Part shown: piece after piece, positions 35,109 through 44,695 of the stretch | How positions within the stretch are numbered: position 1 is the stretch's first letter | How the letters are laid out: each line of letters begins with the position of its first letter | Source of the DNA: Mucilaginibacter geliditolerans | Lineage (GTDB): Bacteria > Bacteroidota > Bacteroidia > Sphingobacteriales > Sphingobacteriaceae | Assembly (NCBI RefSeq): GCF_014200495.1 | Contig: NZ_JACHBY010000006.1 | Coordinates: 1 to 64,000, forward strand | Direction: 5' to 3' | DNA: 64,000 nucleotides | Position numbers and translations under genes: made by a program | Notes under the pieces: generated by a model | The model's database searches: none | Told to the model about the DNA's origin: nothing | The model's input: the letters and a program-made list of their open reading frames with translations, nothing else

Positions 35109-36506
35109 CTATTTCCAACCTCCGCCTAAATCGGTATATAAATTAACGATAGCCTGCAATTGTTGTAATTTATCATTAACACCGGCTAATTGTGCTGCTA
35201 ATAAACTCTGTTCAGAAGTTAAAACATCGGTATAGTTTGTGGCTGAACTATAGGTTAACAATTGTTTGGTGTAATCTACCGACTTTTCCAATGCATCGAG
35301 TTCTTTCTTCCTTAAATCTACTTTCTTTAATGCTTGTTTGTACGAAAACAAATCATTTGCCACTTCCTGTCCGGCCGTTAAAATACTTTGTTGATAAGTG
35401 TTAAAGGCTTCCAGTTGCTGCGCTTTCGCTATACGGTAACGTGCCTTGTTTTGTCCCTGGTTGAATATGGGTTGAGTTAACCCGCCAACCAGGTTGTAGA
35501 AGATGGAATTGTTGAACAGGTCTTTCAATTGCAATGTTGATAAGCCCCCTTCAGCTGTTATGGTAAGCGTTGGGTAAAAATAAGAGTGGGCAACGTTGGT
35601 GTTCTCAAAAGCCGACATAAAAGCAAACTCAGATTGCTGTATATCAGGTCTGTTCTTTAATAATTGTGTTGAAAGTCCTGTGTTGAGTGTTTCAACAGGC
35701 GTTTGCTCTGCCATGGTCAGGCGTTTGATTGGCCCCGGTCCACGACCGAGTAAAATGCATAATGCATTCTCTGTTTGTCTTATATTCGTTTCCAGATCAG
35801 GAATAGTGATCTCTGCAGCATATCTGTTTGCTTCGCTTTGCACTACGGCTGCGCCGGTAACCACATTTGCTTTTAGTAACGACTTATTAGTCTCTACATC
35901 CTGAATATTGTTTTTTACGGTTTGCCGGGTGATAGCTAACTGTTGATCATACGATAAAAGTGTATAATAAGCGTTGGCAATATCAGCTACCAGCGCCGTT
36001 TGAACAGCGCGTTTAGATGCATCACTTTCTAAAAAATTGGCGATAGCCTGTCGCTTTAAACTGCTGAGTTGGCCCCATACATTAACCGTCCAGCTGGCGC
36101 TCAGGTCGGCCTGGTAGGTAGTTGTATTCAAATCGATACCTAATCCGGCGGGGAATGACTGCGCAGCCTGTGAGGATTTTGCTTTGGTAACTGTTCCGCC
36201 TGCACTTAGCGTTGGAAAATAAGCGGCCTTGCTCGCTTTTAGCGTTGCGTTGGCTTCTGCTATTTTTAGAATGGCCGTTCTCAGGTTCAGGTTATTGTTG
36301 ATTCCTTCCTGTATCAGGTTTTGCAATACTGTATCTGCAAATAGCGACCGCCATGGCAGATTAGCTATGGAGTTGGTATCTGTTGCTGAGCTGTCGCGAT
36401 ATAAATTCGCCGCAGTTACATTTGGCCGTTTATAATGCTGCGACACATTACAGGATGCCATGATGAACAATACTGCCAGCGTTAATAAAAAATATCTTGT
36501 TTTCAT
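35109..36506 (-). CDS. TolC/OprM-type outer-membrane efflux lipoprotein
   Basis: A 465-residue NodT/OprM-family channel. Lipobox MASC (about 19), YKRPNV start of the mature protein, two tandem OEP domains rich in coiled coil (about 55-245 and 270-460), including NLRTAILKIAEANATLKASKAAYFPTLS and NRPDIQQSEFAFMSAFENT. Forms the outer-membrane exit duct of the RND pump. Last gene of the operon, 23 bases after the pump gene, and ends beside the repeat at 35004. Confidence 0.94.
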   Translation of the reverse strand: MKTRYFLLTLAVLFIMASCNVSQHYKRPNVTAANLYRDSSATDTNSIANLPWRSLFADTVLQNLIQEGINNNLNLRTAILKIAEANATLKASKAAYFPTLSAGGTVTKAKSSQAAQSFPAGLGIDLNTTTYQADLSASWTVNVWGQLSSLKRQAIANFLESDASKRAVQTALVADIANAYYTLLSYDQQLAITRQTVKNNIQDVETNKSLLKANVVTGAAVVQSEANRYAAEITIPDLETNIRQTENALCILLGRGPGPIKRLTMAEQTPVETLNTGLSTQLLKNRPDIQQSEFAFMSAFENTNVAHSYFYPTLTITAEGGLSTLQLKDLFNNSIFYNLVGGLTQPIFNQGQNKARYRIAKAQQLEAFNTYQQSILTAGQEVANDLFSYKQALKKVDLRKKELDALEKSVDYTKQLLTYSSATNYTDVLTSEQSLLAAQLAGVNDKLQQLQAIVNLYTDLGGGWK

Positions 36507-36529
36507 TTGATTGAACTTAAGCTTAAAAT

Positions 36530-39500
36530 TTAGTTGACTATCGGCTCCGCAGGCTGAACATCGGGTTTGCCGCTGATCCTTTCCTGTAATCCCTGGAAAA
36601 CGATGAATAATATAGGTATTACGAAAACGCCGAACAGCGTACCAATGAGCATACCACCCACCGCACCTGTACCGATTGATTTGTTACCCACCGCACCTGC
36701 GCCTGTTGATAGCATTAACGGGAGCAAGCCCAGGATAAAGGCAAATGAGGTCATCAAGATGGGGCGCAGCCTTGCGGTTGCACCTTCAATAGCGGCATCT
36801 ATCAACGTTAGGCCATGTCGCCTGCGGGTTACTGCAAATTCAACAATCAGGATGGCGTTTTTGGCTAACAAGCCGATGAGCATGATAAGCGTTATCTGCA
36901 GGTAGATATTATTTTCAACCCCAAATATTTTCGCGAAGATGAAAGCACCGGCCAAGCCTACCGGCAGCGATAATAGAACCGCAAATGGCAGTATGTAGCT
37001 TTCATATTGTGCGCTAAGGAGGAAATAAACGAAAATAAGACAAAGTATGAATATGTAAACACTTTGGCTGCCTCCCGAGATCTCTTCCCGGGTAATACCG
37101 GCGTATTCAAAGCCGTAGCCCACAGGGAGCGTTTGCGCGGCCACTTCATTAATAGCTTTTATGGCATCGCCTGAGCTGTAGCCAGCATTTGGCGCACCCT
37201 GTATATCAATAGAAGTGTACAGGTTGAACCTGTTGATGGATTGAGGGCCATAAACCCTGGTAAGTGTTACGAATTCCGAGATCGGCGCCATAGCGCTGGT
37301 GCTGTCACTTCGTACATAAATATCATTTAAACTTGTTGCATTGCTACGATAGATGGCATCGGCCTGTATCATTACACGGTATTGTTTTCCAAATTCATTA
37401 AAATTTGAAGCATATACACCACCATAATAACCCTGGAGTGTACTCAATACGGAGTTAACAGTTACACCCGCCTGGTGGCATTTGGCCACATTAACATTGA
37501 TCATGTATTGCGGAAACTTGGTATCGAACGAGGTGGTAGCGTACTGTATTTCCTTACGTTTAGCAAGTTCAGCCAGGAATTTAGTACTCACGTCATTAAA
37601 TTTATTGATATCGCCGCCGGTTTTGTCCTGTAGCTGAAACTCAAATCCGCTGTTGATACCAAAGCCTTGCAAAGTAGGCGGCGCAAAAAATATGACCTGG
37701 GCATTTTTGATGCCCGCTGTCATGCCGAAAAGCTGCCCGGTAACACTGTTGATATCCTCGCCCTTGCCGGTACGCTTATCCCATGGTTTTAGCTTGATTA
37801 CCACCATAGCATAGGAACCGCCGCCACCGGCAATAAAGCTTTGGCCGGTAATGGTTAAGGTTGATTCTACTTCCGGCAATTTTTTGATGATAGCTTCAAC
37901 TTGTTTGGCAACTACCGTACTTCGTTCCAGCGATGATCCCACCGGTAAACTAATATTGGCGAATAGTACGCCCTGGTCTTCATTCGGTACAAAGCCAGTC
38001 GCGGTGGTTTTTATAAGGAAGTAAAAAATACCTGCAAAAATTAAAATGATAAGTCCGGCGAGCCATTTTTTCCCGGTAAGGAAATGTACCGAACGTTTGT
38101 ATTTGCCGGTTACCGATTCAAAGCCAACATTAAAAGCAGCATAAAATCGTTGAATTAAGCTGGAGTTTTTATGCTCACCTTCGGGATGCGGTTTTAAGAA
38201 CAGGGCACAAAGCGCCGGGCTCAGTGTTAACGCGTTAACTGCCGAAATGATAATGGCAATGGCCAGCGTTAAACCAAACTGCTTATAAAATACCCCTGAT
38301 GAACCGGAGATGAATGATACCGGGATAAACACTGCGGCCATTACCAGTGTAATAGAAACAATGGCCCCGCTAATATCGCGCATAGCGCTTATAGATGCTT
38401 CTTTACCTGATTTGGCGCCCTGGTCGAGTTTGGCGTGTACAGCCTCGACGACGACGATCGCGTCATCAACCACAATACCAATAGCCAGCACCATTGCAAA
38501 CAGCGTTAGTAAGTTAATGGTAAAGCCAAATAAGTTAAGGAAGAAGAACGTACCAACAATTGCCACCGGAACCGCGATTGCCGGAATTAATGTGGAGCGG
38601 AAATCCTGCAGGAATACGAATACCACAATAAATACCAGGATGAAAGCCTCTACCAGTGTATGAATAACTTTGGCTATGGATTCATCCAAAAAATCATTGG
38701 CATTTAGCAATGAAGTGTACTTTACGCCGGGAGGAAAGGATTTTGAAGCTTCGGCTATGGTTGCCTCGCATTGCTGTATCAATGAGTGTGCATTGGAACC
38801 AGCCACCTGGGATACAGCGATACCAATTGATGGATTGCCATCGGTAGTAGTATAACCACTATAATCGAGTGAACCCAATTCAATACGGGCCACATCTTTC
38901 AGCAGCAAAGTTTGCCCGCTACTGGTTGATTTGATCACAATGTTTTCAAATTCTGCAACTGATTTTAAGCGGCCTTTATATTTAAGGGTATACTGAAATG
39001 ATTGATTACTGTTTTCACCAACCTTTCCGGGCGCCGCATCAACGTTTTGTTCTGCAAGGGCGGTATTTATATCATCGGGTATTAAATGATAGGCTGCCAT
39101 TACGTTTGGCTTCAACCAAATGCGCATAGAGTAATCCTTGCTGCCGAAAGCGGTAGCATCGCCTACACCGCTGATACGTTTAATCTGCGGCAGCAAATTT
39201 ATATCCGCATAATTCTGTAAAAATGTCTGATCGTATGACTTATTGCTGCTTGACAATGAAAAGATCATGATATCGCTGCTCTGTTGTTTCTGTGTGGTTA
39301 CACCAGCCTGGGTAACTTCCGCAGGCAACAGGGGTGCAGCTTTCGAAACGCGGTTTTGTACGTTTACAGCAGCAATATCGGGGTTAGTACCTAAAGCAAA
39401 ATAAATGGTAATGGTTGCGCTTCCGTCATCAGCTGCGGTTGAGGTCATATAGGTCATGCCTTCCACGCCGTTGATCTGTTCTTCCAAAGGAACGATAACG

Positions 39501-39679
39501 CTGGTTAATACTACATCGGCGTTAGCGCCGGAGTAGGCAGCAGATACCACTACGGTAGGTGGGGCAATGTCAGGGTATTGGGTTATCGGCAGCTCAATCA
39601 GCCCAATAAGACCCAAAATAACCAATATGACCGATATTACGGTCGATAATACCGGCCTTTCTATGAATGTCTTTATCAT
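36530..39679 (-). CDS. RND efflux pump inner-membrane protein (HAE1/AcrB type)
   Basis: A 1049-residue proton-driven multidrug exporter with 12 membrane segments and two large periplasmic loops. Starts MIKTFIERPVLSTVISVILV. The proton-relay Asp pair is in GIVVDDAIVVVEA near residue 405, preceded by LFAMVLAIG. Second-half landmarks are NEDQGVLFANISLP and the terminal GGMLIGTLFGVFVIPILF. Likely substrates are hydrophobic drugs or host/plant aromatics. The start is 5 bases after the stop of the periplasmic adaptor gene. Confidence 0.97.
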   Translation of the reverse strand: MIKTFIERPVLSTVISVILVILGLIGLIELPITQYPDIAPPTVVVSAAYSGANADVVLTSVIVPLEEQINGVEGMTYMTSTAADDGSATITIYFALGTNPDIAAVNVQNRVSKAAPLLPAEVTQAGVTTQKQQSSDIMIFSLSSSNKSYDQTFLQNYADINLLPQIKRISGVGDATAFGSKDYSMRIWLKPNVMAAYHLIPDDINTALAEQNVDAAPGKVGENSNQSFQYTLKYKGRLKSVAEFENIVIKSTSSGQTLLLKDVARIELGSLDYSGYTTTDGNPSIGIAVSQVAGSNAHSLIQQCEATIAEASKSFPPGVKYTSLLNANDFLDESIAKVIHTLVEAFILVFIVVFVFLQDFRSTLIPAIAVPVAIVGTFFFLNLFGFTINLLTLFAMVLAIGIVVDDAIVVVEAVHAKLDQGAKSGKEASISAMRDISGAIVSITLVMAAVFIPVSFISGSSGVFYKQFGLTLAIAIIISAVNALTLSPALCALFLKPHPEGEHKNSSLIQRFYAAFNVGFESVTGKYKRSVHFLTGKKWLAGLIILIFAGIFYFLIKTTATGFVPNEDQGVLFANISLPVGSSLERSTVVAKQVEAIIKKLPEVESTLTITGQSFIAGGGGSYAMVVIKLKPWDKRTGKGEDINSVTGQLFGMTAGIKNAQVIFFAPPTLQGFGINSGFEFQLQDKTGGDINKFNDVSTKFLAELAKRKEIQYATTSFDTKFPQYMINVNVAKCHQAGVTVNSVLSTLQGYYGGVYASNFNEFGKQYRVMIQADAIYRSNATSLNDIYVRSDSTSAMAPISEFVTLTRVYGPQSINRFNLYTSIDIQGAPNAGYSSGDAIKAINEVAAQTLPVGYGFEYAGITREEISGGSQSVYIFILCLIFVYFLLSAQYESYILPFAVLLSLPVGLAGAFIFAKIFGVENNIYLQITLIMLIGLLAKNAILIVEFAVTRRRHGLTLIDAAIEGATARLRPILMTSFAFILGLLPLMLSTGAGAVGNKSIGTGAVGGMLIGTLFGVFVIPILFIVFQGLQERISGKPDVQPAEPIVN

Positions 39680-39684
39680 CTTTA

Positions 39685-40869
39685 TTAGTTTTTTAGATCC
39701 TGGTAAACCTTGTTAACATCCATTGGCTGAGGTGTAATTTTGGTGGAATCTTTTAATGAAATTGTACCATCGTAAACTATCTTATCACCTGCTTTTACAC
39801 CACTGGTAACTACATAATATTGCCCTGCGGTTAGTTCCATTACATCTATTTCCTGGTTCTTCACCAGGTTGTTCTGGTCGAGCACGTAAACAAAATATTT
39901 ACCCTGTAACTCGTAAGCGGATCTTTGAGGAACCAATATTGCCCCGGTTAGTGATTGAGGTATGTCTACATTTCCTGAGCTGCCACTTCTTAGCAGATGC
40001 AGCGGATTGGGAAAGCCAGCCCTAAAGCTTGCTGATCCGGTTGTTGTATTTAACACTCCGCTTATAGTTTCTAAGCGCCCTTTTTCAGGATAGGCTGAAC
40101 CATCTGCCAGGGTTAAATTTACATCCGGTGTATTTTTTAATTTTTCATCCAAAGTGCTTCCCTTTACTGAGCGGGAGAAATCCAGCAGCTGTTTTTCATT
40201 TAGTGAAAAATAGGCGTACACTTTGCCTATATTAGCTACAGTAGTTAAAGGGTTTGCAGTAGCACTGGTGATGAGACTACCTAAACGATAAGGTATTGAG
40301 CCAACAACACCATTTACCGGGCTGGTAACGTATGTATAACCCAGGTTTACTTTGGCAGTGGCCAAAGCAGTTTGGGCCTGTGCCAATGCGGCCTTTTTTG
40401 TATCGAGGGTGTTTTGATCTGTTTGCAGTTCGTATTCGGAGATGATGCCTTTTTCAACCAGCGGCTTGGTTTTATTTACCGCTATTTCTGCTGAATTGAT
40501 ATCCGCCTTTGCGCTGTTGATTGCTGCAATGGAGTTAATAACGGTTTGCTCATACTCCGGTGCGCTGAGTTTGAACAATAGCTGTCCTTTTTTAACTACC
40601 GAGCCTTCATCAACATATATTTTTTCAATATAACCATCCACTTTAGGGCGGATATCTATTGTTTGCTCACCCTGCATTACTGCAGGATAGCTGGTGTGCA
40701 GCGTAGCAGGTTGCGCTGTAACAGTAAACACCTCGTAGGTTGCTGGCGGCTGCTGTCCGCCCGCATTTGGATTAGCACTGCCGCCGCAGGAGCTTAAAGC
40801 AATGATCATCGAGCTAAGTATAGCTAACCCGGCACTGGTTTTCTTCATTTTATAAGGCATCATTTTCAT
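39685..40869 (-). CDS. RND efflux periplasmic adaptor (membrane fusion lipoprotein)
   Basis: A 394-residue MFP-family protein with lipobox ALSSC (about 29). Barrel-sandwich hybrid (IDIRPKVDGYIEKIYVDEGSVVKKGQLLFKL), an alpha-helical hairpin (about 120-170), the second lipoyl half (YTYVTSPVNGVVGSIPYRLGSLI) and a membrane-proximal domain near the C-terminus. Bridges the inner pump and outer channel. MKKTSAG (40848) is an alternative start. An operator-like motif lies 33-51 bases upstream, so this gene may have its own repressible promoter inside the operon. Confidence 0.95.
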   Translation of the reverse strand: MKMMPYKMKKTSAGLAILSSMIIALSSCGGSANPNAGGQQPPATYEVFTVTAQPATLHTSYPAVMQGEQTIDIRPKVDGYIEKIYVDEGSVVKKGQLLFKLSAPEYEQTVINSIAAINSAKADINSAEIAVNKTKPLVEKGIISEYELQTDQNTLDTKKAALAQAQTALATAKVNLGYTYVTSPVNGVVGSIPYRLGSLITSATANPLTTVANIGKVYAYFSLNEKQLLDFSRSVKGSTLDEKLKNTPDVNLTLADGSAYPEKGRLETISGVLNTTTGSASFRAGFPNPLHLLRSGSSGNVDIPQSLTGAILVPQRSAYELQGKYFVYVLDQNNLVKNQEIDVMELTAGQYYVVTSGVKAGDKIVYDGTISLKDSTKITPQPMDVNKVYQDLKN

Positions 40870-40901
40870 GTAGTTTCTAGTTTGATTTATTGTTGACGTT
40901 T

Positions 40902-40920
40902 ATGTTTGACGGTTATGTCA
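40902..40920 (-). promoter_or_regulatory. Operator-like motif upstream of the efflux genes
   Basis: The plus-strand text is ATGTTTGACGGTTATGTCA, containing TGAC-N6-GTCA. It matches 17 of 19 bases of the motif at 41538-41556, upstream of the TetR gene. A further TGACG half-site lies at 40894-40898. Likely binding site of the TetR protein encoded next door. Confidence 0.6.
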
Positions 40921-40937
40921 GTATTATCTCAAAAAAA

Positions 40938-41525
40938 TCAGTTGAATAGAATATCAATTATCATATTCTTTCTTTCCTGCATCAGTTTTTCAAAGTTTGT
41001 ATCGTTAAGTTCAAGCATTTGCTCAAATAGCCGCCGGGTTAATAACGGATAGGCAACCAGGGATAATATATTGATCATGAAATTAATAGGTAATACCTTC
41101 TTGATCTCACCACTATCAGACGCCAGTTTTATCTCCTTTAAAAATTGCTCCATACCCGGTGATGGATCCCTGGCAGGTAAACTAAATCCATGAGCGTTTA
41201 TTTCGCTTATTAAAAAGGATTCTTTATAAGGATACTTCGTTAACTCGGTAGTAAACATATCAATAAAGATAATCACCTTTTTTTTAAAAGGCATAGCTGC
41301 GCCCAATACTTCGTTCATTCTAGCGCCGGTATCTGCCATAGCTTCCTGAAATACTTGTTGAAAAAGAATATCCTTAGATCGGAAATAATAATTGATGACA
41401 GTTCTGCTAACCCCGGCGGCCTCAGCAATATCCTGAGTAGTCGCATTAAATTTTCCTTCTGCAAAGAAAATCTGTTTTGCGGTATCCTTAATCATCTGCT
41501 CGGTGCCGGTGTCTCTAACTGCCAT
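40938..41525 (-). CDS. TetR/AcrR-family repressor of the efflux operon
   Basis: A 195-residue regulator. HTH at about 15-60 (IKDTAKQIFFAEGKFNATTQDIAEAAG, then VSRTVINYYFRSKDILFQQVF), with a C-terminal ligand domain. I chose the ATG at 41525 (MAVRDTG) over 41561 because the palindromic operator and a TATATTTG -7 box lie between them, placing the longer start inside the promoter. First gene upstream of the MFP-RND-OMF genes, with 68 bases between its stop and the next start. Expected to repress itself and the pump until a substrate binds. Confidence 0.9.
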   Translation of the reverse strand: MAVRDTGTEQMIKDTAKQIFFAEGKFNATTQDIAEAAGVSRTVINYYFRSKDILFQQVFQEAMADTGARMNEVLGAAMPFKKKVIIFIDMFTTELTKYPYKESFLISEINAHGFSLPARDPSPGMEQFLKEIKLASDSGEIKKVLPINFMINILSLVAYPLLTRRLFEQMLELNDTNFEKLMQERKNMIIDILFN

Positions 41526-41537
41526 GTTTAAACTAAA

Positions 41538-41556
41538 ATGTTTGACGTTTGTGTCA
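41538..41556 (-). promoter_or_regulatory. TetR operator-like motif at its own promoter
   Basis: The plus-strand text is ATGTTTGACGTTTGTGTCA, containing TGAC-N6-GTCA (41543-41556). On the minus strand a Bacteroidota -7 box TATATTTG (41559-41566) ends three bases before it, so a bound repressor would cover the transcription start. I did not find a clean -33 TTTG at the usual spacing. Confidence 0.62.
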
Positions 41557-41704
41557 GGCAAATATAACAGTTAATATATGCTAATTATGTCAACGAATTA
41601 ACATTTTTATTGTATCTCGTAATTCATTTTTTAGCTATGCTTTTTTTAATCCTATTGCCAATATTGGAGTAATATCAGAATGTCGTAAATTGCAAAGAAT
41701 GACC

Positions 41705-41787
41705 TCAGTTAAGCATCCTGTATTCATTAGGTGTATAACCTACCCGCTGCTTAAACACACGGGTAAAATGCTGCGGATATTTAAATT
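41705..41787 (-). pseudogene. C-terminal relic of an AraC-family regulator
   Basis: The minus strand encodes FKYPQHFTRVFKQRVGYTPN then EYRMLN-stop, the unmistakable end of an AraC HTH (FxxPQHFTRxFKxxxGxTPxEYR). The rest of the gene is missing. The adjacent cupin gene may once have been its target. Confidence 0.65.
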
Positions 41788-41802
41788 AAAACGACAAAAA
41801 AT

Positions 41803-42210
41803 ATGAATACTACAGAGCAAAATGCAATTTTCCCAAAAGGGAATCAGGGACCCACAGAATATTTCAATGGTACTGCCTGGGTTAAAATATTAGTACCGCA
41901 AGACCAGACCGGCACCTACACTGTAGGTAATGTTGTTTTCGAACCTGGCTGCCGTAATAACTGGCATACGCATGCCACGGGGCAGATCCTGTTGATTACA
42001 GATGGTAAAGGCTATTACCAGGAACGAGGTCAGCCGGCAAGGCCATTGGTAAAAGGTGATGTAGTAGTGATCCCGGTTAATGTTGAGCACTGGCATGGCG
42101 CTGCTAAAGACAGCAGCTTTACCCACATTGTGATCACCAATAATTCACCTGAAGGCCCGGTAAAATGGCTGGGACGTGTTACTGATGAAGAATATAATGC
42201 CCTTTCATAA
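41803..42210 (+). CDS. Cupin-domain protein
   Basis: A 135-residue single cupin. Motif 1 is EPGCRNNWHTHATGQILLITDGKG with the His-x-His metal ligands (about 50-73), and motif 2 is GDVVVIPVNVEHWHGA (about 86-101). Ends VKWLGRVTDEEYNAL, typical of cupins found with carboxymuconolactone-decarboxylase-like proteins. Enzymatic role unknown. Preceded by the AraC relic on the other strand. Confidence 0.9.
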   Translation: MNTTEQNAIFPKGNQGPTEYFNGTAWVKILVPQDQTGTYTVGNVVFEPGCRNNWHTHATGQILLITDGKGYYQERGQPARPLVKGDVVVIPVNVEHWHGAAKDSSFTHIVITNNSPEGPVKWLGRVTDEEYNALS

Positions 42211-42370
42211 TTTACCGAAAAAAAATAAAGCTAACTGAGGTCGCGATCAGGAACCATCCAAAGTTTAAAAAAACTTTGGATGGCATAACGGCACAAGGCT
42301 GCGAATGAAAAGATAATATAATTTTAAATCTGCCTTATTATGAGAGTGCTATACTTACATCATAAAACAG

Positions 42371-42622
42371 ATGGCTCTTATCCCTTTCCCCATAAACACG
42401 TTTAACCATTTTCAAACCTGCCTGCCGGATATACTGGAGGAGGAAATATCACGTGCATCCATTAGGCTCAGACTTCATAACAGCCCACAAACAGACGAAG
42501 AACGCAGACTATACCAGGAGGAACTGGAGAGGCTTAGCGCTTTAAAATACATCAGCCAGTTACGAAAAGGGAAGTTAAGCCTGCATGATTTTAGCCTAAA
42601 GGTTGAGTTAACTGCTTTATAA
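42371..42622 (+). CDS. Short hypothetical protein
   Basis: An 83-residue predicted soluble protein, mostly helical and charged (EEEISRASIRLRLHNSPQTD, EERRLYQEELERLSALKYIS). I recognise no family. It has an ATG start and sensible codon usage but no partner. Real but low certainty. Confidence 0.45.
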   Translation: MALIPFPINTFNHFQTCLPDILEEEISRASIRLRLHNSPQTDEERRLYQEELERLSALKYISQLRKGKLSLHDFSLKVELTAL

Positions 42623-42661
42623 TATGGCCTATTAGCTGTTATTGGGTTATACCTAAATTTA

Positions 42662-43651
42662 TTATTTATTGCTCTTCAAGCCAGTTTGAACCACCATTTG
42701 AATAGTTCCATCGGCATTAAAATATAGCTTATCCACACAGATAGAGCGGAGGTTTCCCTGTCCCGATAGTACGTCGTTGTGATAAAATGCATACCATTGG
42801 CCCTTATATTCTGCCACCGAGCCATGGTTTGTGCCACTCCCTGTTGAACCTAAATAAACACCTCCATAAGTCCAGGGGCCTAAAGGGCTTTTACTGGTGG
42901 CATAATTTAACCGGTTAGCGTCTTTTCCATCTTCTCTATTGTTATCGGCATAAGTGAGATAATATACGCCCTTTCTTTTAAACACCCACGTAGCTTCATG
43001 AAAATCCTTTAAGCCCTCCATAGATGCTAAGGGTTGAGCCAATTCAGTCATATTGTCTTTCAATTTTGCTCCAACGCATCTGCCGCCGCCGCCATAATAA
43101 AAATAAGCTTGTCCGTCATCATCAACAAAAATATTGGGGTCAATCATCGCGAAACTATCGTTACCTAAGTCAAGGTGTCCCTGCGGAACAAAATCACTTG
43201 CCGGTTTCTTGCTTGTAGCAATTCCAACTTGCCAGGTTTTATTCCAGTCGGTTCCGCTTGGATGAGGGAAATAAAAATAATAGGTGCCATTTTTATAAAC
43301 GCAATCCGGTGCCCACATAAAGCCACCTTCCTTACGTCCCCACGAAATCTGACTGGAATTCAATATTTCACCATGATCTTTCCAGTGTACCATATCATCT
43401 GTTGAAAAAACATGGTATTTGTCCATTAAATCACATCCGCGGGGTGGATCAACATCATGTGATGGATAAACATATAAGCGGCCATCCGGAAATACCCTTG
43501 CAGAGGGGTCTGCAGTATAGATATCCCTGATAAATGGATTTTCTGCCAATTGGGATTTTGCAACTGATTTTTGTGCCTTGCATTCTGAAAATATTGTTGA
43601 AGCAACAAATAAAAGAATAGCGGTTTTTTTTAGAGAAATGGTCTTGTACAT
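42662..43651 (-). CDS. Glycoside hydrolase family 43 enzyme
   Basis: A 329-residue secreted five-bladed beta-propeller. Signal segment about 1-26. The catalytic triad of GH43 is visible: base D48 in YTADPSARV, modulator D171 in AMIDPNIFVDDDG, acid E219 in DFHEATWVF. Likely alpha-L-arabinofuranosidase or beta-xylosidase on plant hemicellulose. No accessory binding module. Stands alone between the hypothetical gene and a Crp gene read the other way. Confidence 0.93.
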   Translation of the reverse strand: MYKTISLKKTAILLFVASTIFSECKAQKSVAKSQLAENPFIRDIYTADPSARVFPDGRLYVYPSHDVDPPRGCDLMDKYHVFSTDDMVHWKDHGEILNSSQISWGRKEGGFMWAPDCVYKNGTYYFYFPHPSGTDWNKTWQVGIATSKKPASDFVPQGHLDLGNDSFAMIDPNIFVDDDGQAYFYYGGGGRCVGAKLKDNMTELAQPLASMEGLKDFHEATWVFKRKGVYYLTYADNNREDGKDANRLNYATSKSPLGPWTYGGVYLGSTGSGTNHGSVAEYKGQWYAFYHNDVLSGQGNLRSICVDKLYFNADGTIQMVVQTGLKSNK

Positions 43652-44033
43652 ATTTAAACTTAATAATTGGGTTTTATAATGAAGGTATAAGAATACTATT
43701 CACGTGTAATATGCGCAAATAACATTTTGCCGCATAAAAAAGAATTAATTAAATATTAATGCCGCGATAAACTTCCTAAAACAACAATAATTTCGTGAAA
43801 AAATAAAATAGGCTCAAAGTAAACGAGAGTCTAAGCAAGAAACCGATGTTCATTATATGCAATCTATTCGAAAGGGCCACATTAAATTAGATGGGGCGGA
43901 AGTTCCTTATAGTGAGAATTATAAAGACGTAACAGGTCGTATTACTGGAAAACTATCAATTTATAACATTTAATAAATTAAAAAGCCCGACATTGATTCT
44001 GATTGATAATTCAATCAATATAGCATCTGCGAA
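43652..44033. other. Intergenic region containing a short coding relic
   Basis: About 380 bases. At 43812-43973 a stop-free stretch includes an ATG at 43857 and reads MQSIRKGHIKLDGAEVPYSE then NYKDVTGRITGKLSIYNI, ending at TAA. It reads like the end of a larger protein. I do not recognise the family. The rest is A+T-rich and should hold the promoters of the diverging GH43 and Crp genes. Confidence 0.3.
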
Positions 44034-44612
44034 ATGAAAAATAAAAACTTTATCAGTGAACTGATGGATGCAGGTTTACCCGGGCATTTGATAGATGCAG
44101 TTATAAATATGGGCCAGTTTAAAAGTATCAAAAGCCAAACCAAACTTATCGATACCGGAAAGGAATGCCGAATGATTTATTTCATTTTAAAGGGTGCGTT
44201 TGTTTGCAGACATTTGAATGAAGAAACGGGAGATAAAAGGACAATCGGATTTCATATGGATGATTTTCAGCCATTTATGACCTGTGTCGACAGCTATTTT
44301 ACCAATACACGTACGGCATGTGATTTATTGGCCATAGGTGATGGGGAGGTGTTGGAGTTTAGAAAGAATGATCTGGAGGAATTGGCTGGTACCCATCAGG
44401 TACTGTCTGCATTTTATTATGCCCGTATTATAAATGCACTAGTCAGCGAACACGATTTCAAAACAAAACTGATCCAATACTCTTCCGACAGTTTATATAG
44501 GTACATGATTTGTCATCATCCCCAAATTATTAAAAAAATACCCTCCAAATACATTGCGGAATTTATGGGTATATCACCCGAGTGGCTAAGTAAGTTAAAG
44601 CACAAGACCTGA
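44034..44612 (+). CDS. Crp/Fnr-family regulator
   Basis: A 192-residue protein with a cyclic-nucleotide-binding-like N-terminal domain (QTKLIDTGKECRMIYFILKGAFVCRH, about 38-63) and a C-terminal HTH (IPSKYIAEFMGISPEWLSKLK, about 169-189). Same type as the gene at 14730. It lies 84 bases before the CrtC-like gene and may regulate it. Confidence 0.88.
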   Translation: MKNKNFISELMDAGLPGHLIDAVINMGQFKSIKSQTKLIDTGKECRMIYFILKGAFVCRHLNEETGDKRTIGFHMDDFQPFMTCVDSYFTNTRTACDLLAIGDGEVLEFRKNDLEELAGTHQVLSAFYYARIINALVSEHDFKTKLIQYSSDSLYRYMICHHPQIIKKIPSKYIAEFMGISPEWLSKLKHKT

Positions 44613-44695
44613 TTTATTGAATTAATTCAAGATGCGGACTCTTATCCGAACGTAGCTTTGTGGAAACTTTTTTTTCTTCACTAATTCAGAAAAAT

